From assembly GCF_009497775.1 (NCBI RefSeq), contig NZ_CP031012.1, forward strand, positions 124,001-188,000: DNA of 64,000 nucleotides. Direction: 5' to 3'. Below the pieces are notes generated by a model. It had not been told where the DNA came from. It was given only the letters and a program-made list of their open reading frames with translations, and did no database searches. This stretch comes from Alcaligenes faecalis. Lineage in GTDB: Bacteria > Pseudomonadota > Gammaproteobacteria > Burkholderiales > Burkholderiaceae_B. Below are positions 18,684 to 27,360 of this stretch, in pieces. A program made the position numbers and the translations under genes. Positions within the stretch are counted from its first letter, which is position 1; the number at the start of each line of letters is the position of its first letter.

Positions 18684-18728
18684 GGGTCAGGTCTCCCTTT
18701 CTATGAGTTGTGTTTCAGTCTTGTGGTT

Positions 18729-20030
18729 TTAGTTAAAGCCCAGGTAGCGTGGCAGCCACAGGGCGATCTCGGGTTCTGCGATCACAATCAACATGGTCGA
18801 ACCCATGCCCAGCAGCAGCCAGCCTACCCAGCGCAAGGTGCTTTCCATGGGCACGCCCGCGATACGGCAGGCCACCATCAGGTTTACGGCGATTGGTGGG
18901 GTGAACTGGCCCAAGGCCACGTTCAAGGTCAGCAAGACACCGAACCAGACGGGATGCCAGCCAAAGTTGTAGGCAATAGGCATGAACAGCGGCACAAAGA
19001 TCAGGAAGATCGAAATGCCATCCAGGAACATGCCCAGCACAATCAACATGACAATCATCAGCGCCAAAATGCCGTACTCGCCCAGACCGGAATTGATGAT
19101 GGCATTGGTGACGGGGTCAATAATGCTCAGGGTGGACAGAGCCCAGGCAAAAATACCGGCCAGCGCCACGACCATCATGATGACGGCTGATAATTCGGCG
19201 GCTTCCCGCAGGATCAAAAACAGATCGCGGAACTTGATAGTGCGATGGATGACCATGCCTACGAACAGGCCGTAGAACACGGCCACAACAGCCGCTTCGG
19301 TGGGGGTGAACAGACCCAGGCGCATACCGCCCAGAATGATCACCGGCGCAATCAGACCCCAGGCTGCTTCTCGCAGGCTGCGCCAGAATGGTGGACGTGG
19401 CAGTTCGGCTTCGGCCAATCCCAGCTTGTGACGACGCGACAGCCAGATGGCCGGAATAATCAGGCCAATACCCGCCAGAATGCCGGGGAACATACCGGCC
19501 GCAAACAGCGCAGGTACGGAGGCCTCGGGCACCAGCACCGAGTAAATAATGAAGGCGATGGAGGGGGGAATCAGAATGTCGGTGGCAGCACCCGCGCCCA
19601 CAATACTGGCCGCAAAAGGACCGGGATAGCCCGCGCGTTTCATGGCGCCGATCATGACCGCGCCCACGGCGGCGGCGCAGGCCGGGCCGGAGCCGGAAAT
19701 ACCGCCCAGGAACATGGCCACGCCAATGGCAACGACGGGCAACATACCAGGACCACGGCCAACCAGCGCTACGGCAAAGTTCACCAGACGGCTGGCCACG
19801 CCCGAGCGGTCAAAAATGGAGCCCACCAGCACAAACATAGGAATGGCCAGCAAAGGGTATTTGGCCAGACCGGCGTAAAAGCTTTGCGGCACGGCCATCA
19901 GGCCAAACCAGTGCGTATCCAGGTTGGACATCAAAATGGCAAAGGCACCGCCTATACCCAGGGATACGCCAACGGGCACGCCCACCAGCATCAAACCAAT
20001 GAAGATGACGAACAGCAACGTTGCAATCAT
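18729..20030 (-). CDS. TRAP transporter large permease (DctM)
   Basis: 433 residues from the ATG at 20030, which overlaps the dctQ stop by 4 nt (ATGA); the open frame continues to 20117 inside dctQ. About 12 transmembrane helices. Family blocks include LAIPMFVLVGSIFDRSG, GGISGSGPACAAAVGAVMI, ATDILIPPSIAFIIYSVL, LGLFTPTEAAVVAVFYGLFVGM and the C-terminal LGQFTPPIAVNLMVACRIAG. This subunit forms the Na+-coupled transport channel. In the second TRAP system of the window the same motif positions read AGSSVATTFAVGA and LGMVTPPFGVNLF, so the two are clearly different paralogues. Confidence 0.93.
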   Translation of the reverse strand: MIATLLFVIFIGLMLVGVPVGVSLGIGGAFAILMSNLDTHWFGLMAVPQSFYAGLAKYPLLAIPMFVLVGSIFDRSGVASRLVNFAVALVGRGPGMLPVVAIGVAMFLGGISGSGPACAAAVGAVMIGAMKRAGYPGPFAASIVGAGAATDILIPPSIAFIIYSVLVPEASVPALFAAGMFPGILAGIGLIIPAIWLSRRHKLGLAEAELPRPPFWRSLREAAWGLIAPVIILGGMRLGLFTPTEAAVVAVFYGLFVGMVIHRTIKFRDLFLILREAAELSAVIMMVVALAGIFAWALSTLSIIDPVTNAIINSGLGEYGILALMIVMLIVLGMFLDGISIFLIFVPLFMPIAYNFGWHPVWFGVLLTLNVALGQFTPPIAVNLMVACRIAGVPMESTLRWVGWLLLGMGSTMLIVIAEPEIALWLPRYLGFN

Positions 20031-20548
20031 GATTTGGCCTGCCAACGACGCACCCACATGCCCAGCAAACGCAGGCTCAGGGTAGTAGACAGGATGGGCA
20101 GCCACATGCTGTACCACCAGGTCGGGACGCCAATGGACGGCGAGGTATCACCCCACTCGAACTCGTCCAGGGCCATGCGGCCAGACAGAATGGCCATGCC
20201 GATAAAGAACAGCAGGCTCATGCCAATGCCAAACAGGGCCAGGCGGCGTTGACGACGCTTTGTGCCCGCATCGGCAAAGACTTCAATACGAATGTGCAGG
20301 TGGCGCACACAGGCGCTGGCACCGGCATTCATGGTCAGGACCACCAGCAGGAAAATGGAGATTTCCTCGGTCCAGGCAAAGGAGCTATCGGTCAGATAGC
20401 GCACAAACACGTTGGCAAAGGTAATTAAAGCCAGGGCCGCCATGATCAGGACCGAAGCCCAGTCCTCTATTTGCAAAGGAATGCGCAAGCCGGATTCGGC
20501 GGGCGAGGCGGCGTGATTATCTGGTGTATCTGTAGAACTTGAATCCAT
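20027..20548 (-). CDS. TRAP transporter small permease (DctQ)
   Basis: 173 residues from ATG 20548; a TTG seven codons upstream is a possible alternative. An N-terminal cytoplasmic tail of about 30 polar residues leads into four transmembrane helices. The family pattern reads EDWASVLIMAALALITFANVFVRYLTDSSFAWTEEISIFLLV. The protein holds DctM and the binding protein together in the inner membrane. It is the first gene of a minus-strand dctQ-dctM-dctP operon and overlaps dctM by 4 nt. Confidence 0.9.
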   Translation of the reverse strand: MDSSSTDTPDNHAASPAESGLRIPLQIEDWASVLIMAALALITFANVFVRYLTDSSFAWTEEISIFLLVVLTMNAGASACVRHLHIRIEVFADAGTKRRQRRLALFGIGMSLLFFIGMAILSGRMALDEFEWGDTSPSIGVPTWWYSMWLPILSTTLSLRLLGMWVRRWQAKS

Positions 20549-20878
20549 GAGGTCTGTCAGATTTGGCAATAAAGCTACATGCTAGCGGTCAAAGACGGGG
20601 CTGGCAGTGAGTAATTTCCCCCGGTGCAATAGCACCTGCGGGCCTTAGTCGGCCAAGGGAAAGACGGAAGGGATAAGGGCGAGCACACACACAAAGTGGG
20701 GGTTTGTGTAGTCGCGTAGCTGATGAGGTGTGAACCTGGCCCGGCACGGCGAACCGACCTGTGGTGGGGTGTTCGGCCAGGGCTCGGCGGGGGTGTTGCC
20801 GGGCCTGTGCGGGCAATTAGCAGGGGTAAACAAACGGCCCCGGAGGGCCGCTTGAGCTAAGTGCGAGCTGAGGGAAGC
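20549..20878. other. Spacer upstream of TRAP operon with terminator of the SET gene
   Basis: At 20833-20852 the minus strand forms GCGGCCCT-CCGG-GGCCGT followed by TTTGTTTA, a good intrinsic terminator for the SET-domain gene that ends at 20879. The rest should hold the promoter of the TRAP operon. I see no clear operator; short open frames here lack start signals. Confidence 0.6.
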
Positions 20879-21691
20879 TTACTCTTTTTTGCCGCCCTTT
20901 TTCTCTTTTTTGCCTTCTTTGTCCTTTTTGGACGCCTTCTTGTCCTTATTTTTCTCTTTGCCTTTATCTTTCTTTTTGGCTTTTTCTTTCTTCTTCTTTT
21001 TGTCTTTCTTATCTTTCTTGTCTTTTTCGTTTAAAGACTCTTTATCGCCGTCAGCATCCTCGTCTTTATCCTGATCAGACGTATCCTTTGCCGCTGTTTT
21101 ACTTTCGGTGGCCTTGGAGCCAGCCGCTTTTTGTTTGGACGAAACTGGCGTTTTGCGGGCCTGCTCCATTTCCGCATCCAATTCTGCGGCCACTTCACGT
21201 AGCTCATCTGCAACAGCCTGGGAGCGATCTGATTGCAGGGCAATCATGGTGCCACGGCATTGGTCCGCGCCACATAGACAGCGATAGTTCTGCTTGAGCT
21301 CCTCGGTAATTTCATCGTCGATGACCAGCGAGTAGTCATACAAAAGCTCTTCCCCGGCGGGAATATCGCGCATGGCCACAATGAAGACACGCGAGCCATC
21401 GGCGTTTTCGTGACCTTCACAGTTGGGGGCACAAGAGTGGTTGATCCAGCGTGAATCATTGCCTCCTTGCCCACCATCCACAATTTTTCCGTTGCTCAAG
21501 GCAAAGAAAAACGTGTGAAAAGGTTCATCCGGATTGACCGGGAATAAGGCATCGGCCTGTTCCGGTGTAAGCCGCTTGCCAGCGTATTGCAGGATGCGAG
21601 TTCCGGCAGGAATATCGCGTAGCGCAAAGACGCCATTGCCATGCAGTTTGGATGGTTTAACGACGTGCCAGGGTTGGCGTTGAGTGACCAT
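20879..21691 (-). CDS. SET-domain lysine methyltransferase with long lysine-rich tail
   Basis: 270 residues in two parts. Residues 8-150 are a SET domain: KLHGNGVFALRDIPAGTRI at the start, the SAM-binding and pseudoknot motif RWINHSCAPNCEG, the catalytic-tyrosine motif GEELLYDYSL, and a post-SET zinc motif CLCGADQC. Residues from about 185 to the end are almost entirely Lys, Asp, Glu and Ser (repeats such as KKDKGKEKNKDKK). Such proteins transfer methyl groups to lysines. The basic tail resembles a histone tail and could bind nucleic acid or serve as its own substrate. Single-gene unit, divergent from the acetolactate synthase. Bacterial SET proteins are known, but their targets are mostly undefined. 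Confidence 0.85.
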   Translation of the reverse strand: MVTQRQPWHVVKPSKLHGNGVFALRDIPAGTRILQYAGKRLTPEQADALFPVNPDEPFHTFFFALSNGKIVDGGQGGNDSRWINHSCAPNCEGHENADGSRVFIVAMRDIPAGEELLYDYSLVIDDEITEELKQNYRCLCGADQCRGTMIALQSDRSQAVADELREVAAELDAEMEQARKTPVSSKQKAAGSKATESKTAAKDTSDQDKDEDADGDKESLNEKDKKDKKDKKKKKEKAKKKDKGKEKNKDKKASKKDKEGKKEKKGGKKE

Positions 21692-21765
21692 GGGGAATCA
21701 GCCTGTAAAAGGGGATAAACTGGACGGCGATCTCTATCTTACAAAACATGCAGGGCTACGCAACC

Positions 21766-23517
21766 ATGTCACTTGAAACGACCGCCCACAACGGCGCGCA
21801 AATCTTGCTCGAAACCTTGATCGCTCAGGGTGTAGATACCATTTTTGGTTATCCTGGCGGAGCGGTGTTACCGCTCTATGATGCTCTTCATGCACAACCG
21901 CGAATTCGTCATATTCTGGTCCGTCACGAGCAGGCTGCCGTACACGCGGCCGAAGGCTATGCCCGTAGCACCGGTAAACCTGGCGTGGTGCTGGTGACAT
22001 CAGGCCCCGGTATGGCCAATACCACCTCCGGTCTGCTCGATGCCTTGTGTGATTCTATTCCTGTCCTGTGTATTAGTGGTCAAGTAGCGACCACGGCAAT
22101 TGGTACCGCTGCGTTCCAGGAGTGCGATGCGATTGGTATTTCCCGCCCTGTGACCAAGTGGAATGCCCAGGTTCGTCGCATTGAAGACGTGGCCTCCCTG
22201 ACGGCCAAGGCCTTGCGCCTGTGTACCCAAGGCCGCCCTGGCCCGGTGCTGCTGGACTTCCCCAAAGATATTCAGATCGCCACCCTGCCCGCTGCCAGCA
22301 GCGAGGCTCCAGTCCAGGAAGAGGCCGACAGCCTGTTGGCTCCTGCCGCTCCGGCCCCGGCTCAGGAAGCCGCGATCAAACGCGCTGCCGCCATGATTGC
22401 CCACGCTCGTCGCCCTGTTTTTTACGGTGGTGGTGGCCTGATCAACTCCGGTGCTGACGCCAGTCACGCCTTCACCAGCCTGGTTCAGGAAACCGGCGCT
22501 CCTTGTACGCTGACTTTGATGGGCTTGGGTGCCTACCCCGCACGTGATGAGCAGTTCGTGGGCATGTTGGGCATGCACGGCACGCTGGAAGCCAATCTGG
22601 CCATGCACCATGCGGATCTGATTATCTGTGTGGGCGCTCGTTTCGACGACCGCATTACCGGCCGTCTGTCCGATTTCTGCCCGCATGCCAGCAAGATTCA
22701 TATTGATATCGACCCCGGCTCCATCGACAAGGTGGTGCGTGCTGATGTGGCTTTGGTGGGCGATTGCTATCCCCTGCTGCGTGCCTTGCGCAAGGAGCTG
22801 TCGCACCACGAATTGCCCGAAGGTCGTCTGAATGACTGGTGGCAGCGTATTGGTGTGTGGCGTGCGCAAGAGTGTTTGAAGGTCACTCCACGCAGCGATG
22901 CAATTTTGCCTCAACATCTGCTGGAACGTCTGGACGCGCACCTGGAAGGCCATGATGCCATCGTGTCTACCGATGTGGGCCAGCACCAGATGTGGGCGGC
23001 GCAATACATCAAATTTGATCGCCCTCGCCGTTGGCTGACTTCGGGTGGTGCAGGCACCATGGGTTACGGCGTGCCAGCCGCTTTTGGGGCGCAGATTGCG
23101 CATCCGGACAAGCTGGTGGTGTGTGTCAGTGGTGACGCTTCGGTCTTGATGAATATTCAGGAACTGGCCAGCGCCGTGCAGCATCGCACGCCGATCAAGG
23201 TGATTCTGTGCAATAACCGTCACATGGGTATGGTGCGTCAGTGGCAAGAGCTGATTCATGATGGCCGCTACAGCCACAGCTATAACGAAGCCATGCCGGA
23301 TTTTGTGGCCTTGTCGCGCGCCTTTGGCTGGGAAGCCGAACGCGTGGAGCACCCCGATCAGCTGGATGCGGCGCTGGAGCGCTGCTTGGCTCATGACGGC
23401 CCCTTCTTCCTGAACGTGGAAGTGCTGGCGCTAGAAAACTGTTTCCCCATGATGCCAGCGGGCTATGGCCATCAACAGGTCATGCTGTCCGAAGATAACT
23501 GGTACGTAGAAGAATAA
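21766..23517 (+). CDS. ilvB: Acetolactate synthase, catalytic subunit
   Basis: 583 residues from ATG 21766, with AGGG upstream; an ATG six codons earlier has no signal. Three domains are visible: the N-terminal ThDP PYR domain ([16 protein letters not shown], catalytic Glu in [36 protein letters not shown]), the middle domain ([12 protein letters not shown]), and the C-terminal PP domain ([31 protein letters not shown], ending in NN). It condenses two pyruvates, or pyruvate and 2-oxobutyrate, in valine, leucine and isoleucine synthesis. No regulatory subunit (ilvH/ilvN) or ilvC follows. Instead a TRAP transporter is encoded on the same strand after 95 bp, so this may be a stand-alone paralogue. 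Confidence 0.92.
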   Translation: MSLETTAHNGAQILLETLIAQGVDTIFGYPGGAVLPLYDALHAQPRIRHILVRHEQAAVHAAEGYARSTGKPGVVLVTSGPGMANTTSGLLDALCDSIPVLCISGQVATTAIGTAAFQECDAIGISRPVTKWNAQVRRIEDVASLTAKALRLCTQGRPGPVLLDFPKDIQIATLPAASSEAPVQEEADSLLAPAAPAPAQEAAIKRAAAMIAHARRPVFYGGGGLINSGADASHAFTSLVQETGAPCTLTLMGLGAYPARDEQFVGMLGMHGTLEANLAMHHADLIICVGARFDDRITGRLSDFCPHASKIHIDIDPGSIDKVVRADVALVGDCYPLLRALRKELSHHELPEGRLNDWWQRIGVWRAQECLKVTPRSDAILPQHLLERLDAHLEGHDAIVSTDVGQHQMWAAQYIKFDRPRRWLTSGGAGTMGYGVPAAFGAQIAHPDKLVVCVSGDASVLMNIQELASAVQHRTPIKVILCNNRHMGMVRQWQELIHDGRYSHSYNEAMPDFVALSRAFGWEAERVEHPDQLDAALERCLAHDGPFFLNVEVLALENCFPMMPAGYGHQQVMLSEDNWYVEE

Positions 23518-23524
23518 GGTGCCC

Positions 23525-23562
23525 GGCTGGGACACAGGCGTAAAAACCCCTATGTCCCAGCC
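23525..23562 (+). other. Long hairpin between ilvB and the TRAP genes
   Basis: Arms of 14 nt with one mismatch (GGCTGGGACACAGG / CCTATGTCCCAGCC) around a 10-nt loop that includes AAAAA. No T-run follows, so it is not a plain terminator. It may attenuate or stabilise read-through from ilvB into the transporter genes. Confidence 0.5.
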
Positions 23563-23612
23563 CGAGCACTACGCATTAAATACACTGATCCATTCAGACA
23601 GGAGGGGCATGC

Positions 23613-24593
23613 ATGATGTACCGTCACATGAAGAACCGTCTTTTGGCCGCGGGTTTGATGCTGGGTTTAGGCCTGGCTGCGGGAGCGGCTACGGCTCAAA
23701 CGTCCTTGAAGTTGGCCTACGCCTTATCCACCAGTTCACACTATGGTGCTGGCGCGAAAGCCTTTGCCAGTGCCTTGGAAAAGGATGGCAATTACACCAT
23801 TGAGGCCTTTCCCAACAGCGCCTTGGGTGGTGAGCGCGAAGTTATTGAAGGCCTGCAACTGGGCACGATTGATCTGGCGATTGTGTCTACCGGCGCAACC
23901 CTGAACTTTGTGCCCAAGACCGGCGTGTTCGATATCCCCTTCCTGTTCCGCGATCTGCAACATGCCCGTCATGTGCTGGATGGCAAGATCGGTCAGGACA
24001 TGCTGGCTGAGTTTCCCAAGCGCGGGATTGTGGCGCTGGCCTGGGGTGAGCAAGGTTTCCGTCACCTGACCAATAATGTGCGTCCTGTCACTACCCCGGC
24101 TGATGCCAAGGGTTTGAAGATACGCACCACAGAAAACCCCATTCATATTGCTGCTTTCCGTGAAATCGGCATTCTGGCAACGCCCATGGCCTGGCCGGAA
24201 GTGGCCACTGCCTTGCAACAAGGCACCATCGACGGTCAGGAAAACCCCTTGTCCGTGATTGTGTCGGCCAAGCTGCCGCAGCTGCAAAAGTATCTGTCGC
24301 TGACCGCTCACGTGTATGGCCCGGCCTTGGTTCTGATGTCCCCGGCGGTGTATGACGGCCTGTCCGATCAGGACAAGCAGTTGATGAAAGATGCCGGCGT
24401 AACGGCTGCTCAGGCCATGCGCGATTACGTGGACGACATCGAGAAAACCGGCGTGGATGCCGTCAAGGCGGAAGGCATGCAGGTCAATACGGTTGACCAT
24501 GCTGCGTTTGCCAAAGCGGTAGAGCCTGTCTATCCCCAGTACTACAAACAGTTCGGCCAGGAGCTGGTCGAGTCTATCCGTCAGACTCAGTAA
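23613..24593 (+). CDS. TRAP transporter substrate-binding protein (DctP family)
   Basis: 326 residues. The ATG at 23613 follows AGGAGG with 7-nt spacing; two more in-frame ATGs lie within the next six codons. Signal peptide ends at GAATAQ (about residue 29). Family blocks are LGGEREVIEGLQLGTIDLAIVSTG, FDIPFLFRDLQHARHVLDG, KGLKIRTTENPIHIAAFREIG with the ligand Arg, and ALQQGTIDGQENPLSVI. It delivers a carboxylate to the DctQM pair directly downstream. Possibly linked to the branched-chain function of the preceding acetolactate synthase gene, but the ligand is unknown. Confidence 0.92.
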   Translation: MMYRHMKNRLLAAGLMLGLGLAAGAATAQTSLKLAYALSTSSHYGAGAKAFASALEKDGNYTIEAFPNSALGGEREVIEGLQLGTIDLAIVSTGATLNFVPKTGVFDIPFLFRDLQHARHVLDGKIGQDMLAEFPKRGIVALAWGEQGFRHLTNNVRPVTTPADAKGLKIRTTENPIHIAAFREIGILATPMAWPEVATALQQGTIDGQENPLSVIVSAKLPQLQKYLSLTAHVYGPALVLMSPAVYDGLSDQDKQLMKDAGVTAAQAMRDYVDDIEKTGVDAVKAEGMQVNTVDHAAFAKAVEPVYPQYYKQFGQELVESIRQTQ

Positions 24594-24605
24594 ACGGCAT
24601 TCATC

Positions 24606-25103
24606 ATGAAAGCTCTGTTGTCCGTTCTGGATAAGGGCCTGTTTCGTCTGGTGTCCTGGGTGACGCAGTTGCTGTTGCTCTCGGCAGTGGCGGCTGCGTT
24701 CTATCAAGTGATTGCCCGGTTCGTGCTCCAGTCGCCCGCCGACTGGAGCGAAGCCTGGTCACGTGCCGCCCTGATCTGGACGGTCATGCTGGGTCTGTGT
24801 CTGGCCTTGCGTCAGGGCGCCATGCTTAGCGTGGATGTGCTGCGGCTCTGGGTCGGGAAGCGGACGCAGCATTGGCTGGATGTAGCCGTGCTGATTACTT
24901 GTCTGGCGTTTTTCGGCCTGTTGACCTGGGTCGGCATTCAAATGACCTGGCGGGTACGGTTTCAGACCATGCCCAGTCTGGAGTGGTCCATTTCCTGGGT
25001 GTACATCGCCATCCCGATTGGTGCCGTGCTGGCCATTTTGGGCCTGTTGGCTCGTTGGCTGGAGAAACCAGCGCCTGCTGTAGTCGATAACACGCAGCTC
25101 TAA
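24606..25103 (+). CDS. TRAP transporter small permease (DctQ)
   Basis: 165 residues with four transmembrane helices. The DctQ pattern reads AAAFYQVIARFVLQSPADWSEAWSRAALIWTVMLGLCLALRQGAML. It starts 12 bp after dctP and precedes dctM by 82 bp, an ordinary P-Q-M operon order, unlike the Q-M-P order of the first TRAP system in the window. It anchors the permease complex in the inner membrane. Confidence 0.9.
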   Translation: MKALLSVLDKGLFRLVSWVTQLLLLSAVAAAFYQVIARFVLQSPADWSEAWSRAALIWTVMLGLCLALRQGAMLSVDVLRLWVGKRTQHWLDVAVLITCLAFFGLLTWVGIQMTWRVRFQTMPSLEWSISWVYIAIPIGAVLAILGLLARWLEKPAPAVVDNTQL

Positions 25104-25185
25104 TTCAAGACCTGATTCCGTGCCTGTAAAGCACCACCGAACTCTGGATGTCTTACGGGCATCTGTTTAGACCGGAGACCGTATC

Positions 25186-26463
25186 GTGTCCCAGATCATG
25201 CTTGTGTCCATGCTGCTGTTTTTTGTATTGACGGTGCCCGTGGCGATTGCCGTGGGCCTGGCCAATATGGCGGGGGTAGCGTGGGAGGGGCGCATGACCT
25301 TCCTGGTCATCGCCCAGCAGTTGTATGCAGCTCTGGACAAGTATCCCCTGGTGGCGGTGCCTTTCTTCATCCTGGCAGGCAATCTGATGGAATCGGGCGG
25401 CATGTCCAACCGCATGGTGGAGTTTGCCAAAAGTCTGGTCGGTGGCGTGCAGGGTGGTCTGGCGTGCAGCTGTGTGCTGACCTGCATGATTTTTGCAGCT
25501 GTAGCCGGTTCCAGTGTGGCCACCACCTTTGCGGTCGGGGCAATTCTGATTCCCGCCATGGTCCGGCATGGCTACCCAGCACCTTTTGCCGCGTCCTTGC
25601 AGGCCTCAGCGGCGGAGCTGGGAGTGATTATCCCGCCGTCCATTCCCATGATTCTGTTCGCGGTATCCACGGACACCTCAGTAGGCGAGCTGTTTGTTGC
25701 GGGTATTGGCCCCGGCTTGTTGATTGGCGGTGCCTTGATGGTTTATGTGTGGTTATACGCACGTCGTCATGGTCTGGGTTTGCAGGACGGCGTGGGCCGT
25801 TTGGGTGTCTGGACGGCCTTTCGTCAGGCTTGGCTGGCCTTGCTGATGCCGGTGATTATTCTTGGCGGGATTTACGGGGGTATTTTCACGCCTACCGAGG
25901 CTTCAGCCGTAGCGGTAGTCTATGCCTTGATCGTGAGCATGTTTGTCTATCGCAGCGTTAAATGGGGCGATTTGTCCAAGGTGCTGCATCGGTCCGTGGT
26001 GTCCACGGCGGTGATCATGTTCATCATCGCCAATGCGGGGGTGTTTGGTTTCTTGCTTAATCGCACCGGCATTCCGGCTGCCATGGGGACATGGTTGGGG
26101 GAGTTGTTCAGCAGCCCCATGATGTTCTTGCTGGGCGTGAACGCGGCCTTGTTTGTGGTGGGAATGTTCGTCGAGACTTCGGCTTCGATTGTGGTGCTGG
26201 CCCCGCTCTTGTTGCCGGTGGCCATGCAGTTTGGCATTGATCCGGCGCACTTTGGCATCATCATGGTGGTCAATCTGGCCTTGGGAATGGTGACACCGCC
26301 TTTTGGTGTGAACCTGTTTGCGGCGTGTTCAGTAGCCGGAATTTCTTTGGAAAAACTGATACGTCCCCTGCTGCCTTTTGTCGTTGTCATCCTGGCCTGC
26401 TTGATGCTGATCAGCTATGTGCCAGAAGTCAGTTTATGGGCGCGAGACCTGGTGTACCGTTGA
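25186..26463 (+). CDS. TRAP transporter large permease (DctM)
   Basis: 425 residues from a GTG at 25186 with GGAG about 10 nt upstream; an ATG at 25198 is the alternative. About 12 transmembrane helices. Conserved blocks include PLVAVPFFILAGNLMESGGMSNRMVEFA, AAVAGSSVATTFAVGAILIP, ELGVIIPPSIPMILFAVSTDTSVGELF, GGIFTPTEASAVAVVYALIV and LGMVTPPFGVNLFAACSVAG. This is the ion-coupled transport subunit of the second TRAP system. A CopD-like membrane protein gene follows after 29 bp and may be co-transcribed. Confidence 0.93.
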   Translation: MSQIMLVSMLLFFVLTVPVAIAVGLANMAGVAWEGRMTFLVIAQQLYAALDKYPLVAVPFFILAGNLMESGGMSNRMVEFAKSLVGGVQGGLACSCVLTCMIFAAVAGSSVATTFAVGAILIPAMVRHGYPAPFAASLQASAAELGVIIPPSIPMILFAVSTDTSVGELFVAGIGPGLLIGGALMVYVWLYARRHGLGLQDGVGRLGVWTAFRQAWLALLMPVIILGGIYGGIFTPTEASAVAVVYALIVSMFVYRSVKWGDLSKVLHRSVVSTAVIMFIIANAGVFGFLLNRTGIPAAMGTWLGELFSSPMMFLLGVNAALFVVGMFVETSASIVVLAPLLLPVAMQFGIDPAHFGIIMVVNLALGMVTPPFGVNLFAACSVAGISLEKLIRPLLPFVVVILACLMLISYVPEVSLWARDLVYR

Positions 26464-26492
26464 TGAATTGTCTGCTTTTCTGAGCACTGTTC

Positions 26493-26927
26493 ATGAGCTA
26501 TTTCTTCCTGTTGTTGGTTCACCTTCTGGCTGCGATTTTCTTTATCGGCACCGTGTTTTTCGAGGTGCTGATGTTGTCGCCTTTGGCGCGTCAGGTTTCC
26601 CGCCCATCGATGCGGGAGTTCGAATATGCCCTGGGGCGTCGCGCGCGTCGCATCATGCCTTGGGTTCTGTTATTGCTTTACGGTGCGGGCTTGAGTCTGG
26701 CCTGGCAGCATCGGGCCTTGTTTGAGGTCGGCGGGGCCAGGGCCTGGATTCTGGGCTTGAAAATCACCTTGGCCTTGAGTGTGTTTGGACACTTCCTGTC
26801 CGTCATGGTGATGAGCCGACGCAAGACCATGACAGCGCGTCGGTCACGGATTATTCACCTGAGTGTTTTTGCACACGTACTGCTGATTGTGGTGCTGGCC
26901 AAGGCTTTGTTTTATTTGCCGCTTTAG
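26493..26927 (+). CDS. CopD-like four-helix membrane protein
   Basis: 144 residues with four hydrophobic helices (about 5-27, 55-72, 83-105 and 120-140). A His sits in helix 1 (LLLVHLLAAIFFIGTVFFEV) and others in helices 3 and 4 (FGHFLSVMV, SVFAHVLLIV). This layout resembles the CopD / DUF2269-type integral membrane family, in which histidines bind copper or heme, but the resemblance is only moderate. It follows the TRAP permease closely on the same strand. No copA, copB or copC is adjacent, so a copper role is only a family-based guess. Confidence 0.55.
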   Translation: MSYFFLLLVHLLAAIFFIGTVFFEVLMLSPLARQVSRPSMREFEYALGRRARRIMPWVLLLLYGAGLSLAWQHRALFEVGGARAWILGLKITLALSVFGHFLSVMVMSRRKTMTARRSRIIHLSVFAHVLLIVVLAKALFYLPL

Positions 26928-27025
26928 TCGTGGGTTTTCATGCTGTGGCATTGATGTTTAGAAAGGGTTTGGCTGTGGAATAGTACTCGGATGCAGCTTG
27001 GCGTAGGAGAGCTTATTAAAAGCCA

Positions 27026-27256
27026 GGCGCAAGTCCGTGGGGCTCTGGGGGTGGGCTGAGCACTTGCCGGTGCTGCGCACCGGTTCCCTTGTCAGGAGAT
27101 AGCGCAGGGCGCATCCTGAACTCGCACGATGGTTTGTCCACCGGACAAACCATAAGCGTCGTGCTCAAACAGCAGGATGCTTGGACCCCTGCGCTATCTC
27201 CTGACCGCGGCAAGTACTCTGATCCGCCCACCCCCAGAGCCCCACGGACTCGCGCC
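27026..27256. repeat. 231-bp imperfect palindrome (long inverted repeat)
   Basis: Nested arms pair from outside in: 27026-27056 with 27226-27256 (31 nt, one mismatch); 27058-27069 with 27209-27220 (12 nt, one mismatch); 27091-27109 with 27187-27205 (19 nt, perfect); 27111-27118 with 27173-27180 (8 nt, perfect); 27129-27139 with 27143-27153 (11 nt, perfect, 3-nt loop). A side hairpin CCGGTG-CTGCG-CACCGG sits in the left arm at 27068-27084. The whole spacer 26928-27360 holds no supportable gene. It is too large and too GC-rich for a terminator and could be a miniature mobile element or a structured RNA. Confidence 0.9.
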
Positions 27257-27305
27257 TTCACAGAGACTCTCTTCCCCAGCCTGCAAGCCCTACACGACTG
27301 CTCAT

Positions 27306-27339
27306 AAAAAAAACGGCCCCCCAAAAAAGGGAGGCCGTT
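27306..27339 (-). terminator. Terminator of topB
   Basis: AACGGCC(C)CC / GG(A)GGCCGTT arms around a 6-A loop, followed on the minus strand by a T-run, about 20 bp past the topB stop. Confidence 0.85.
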
Positions 27340-27360
27340 CTTCCAAAGAAACCAAGCTTT

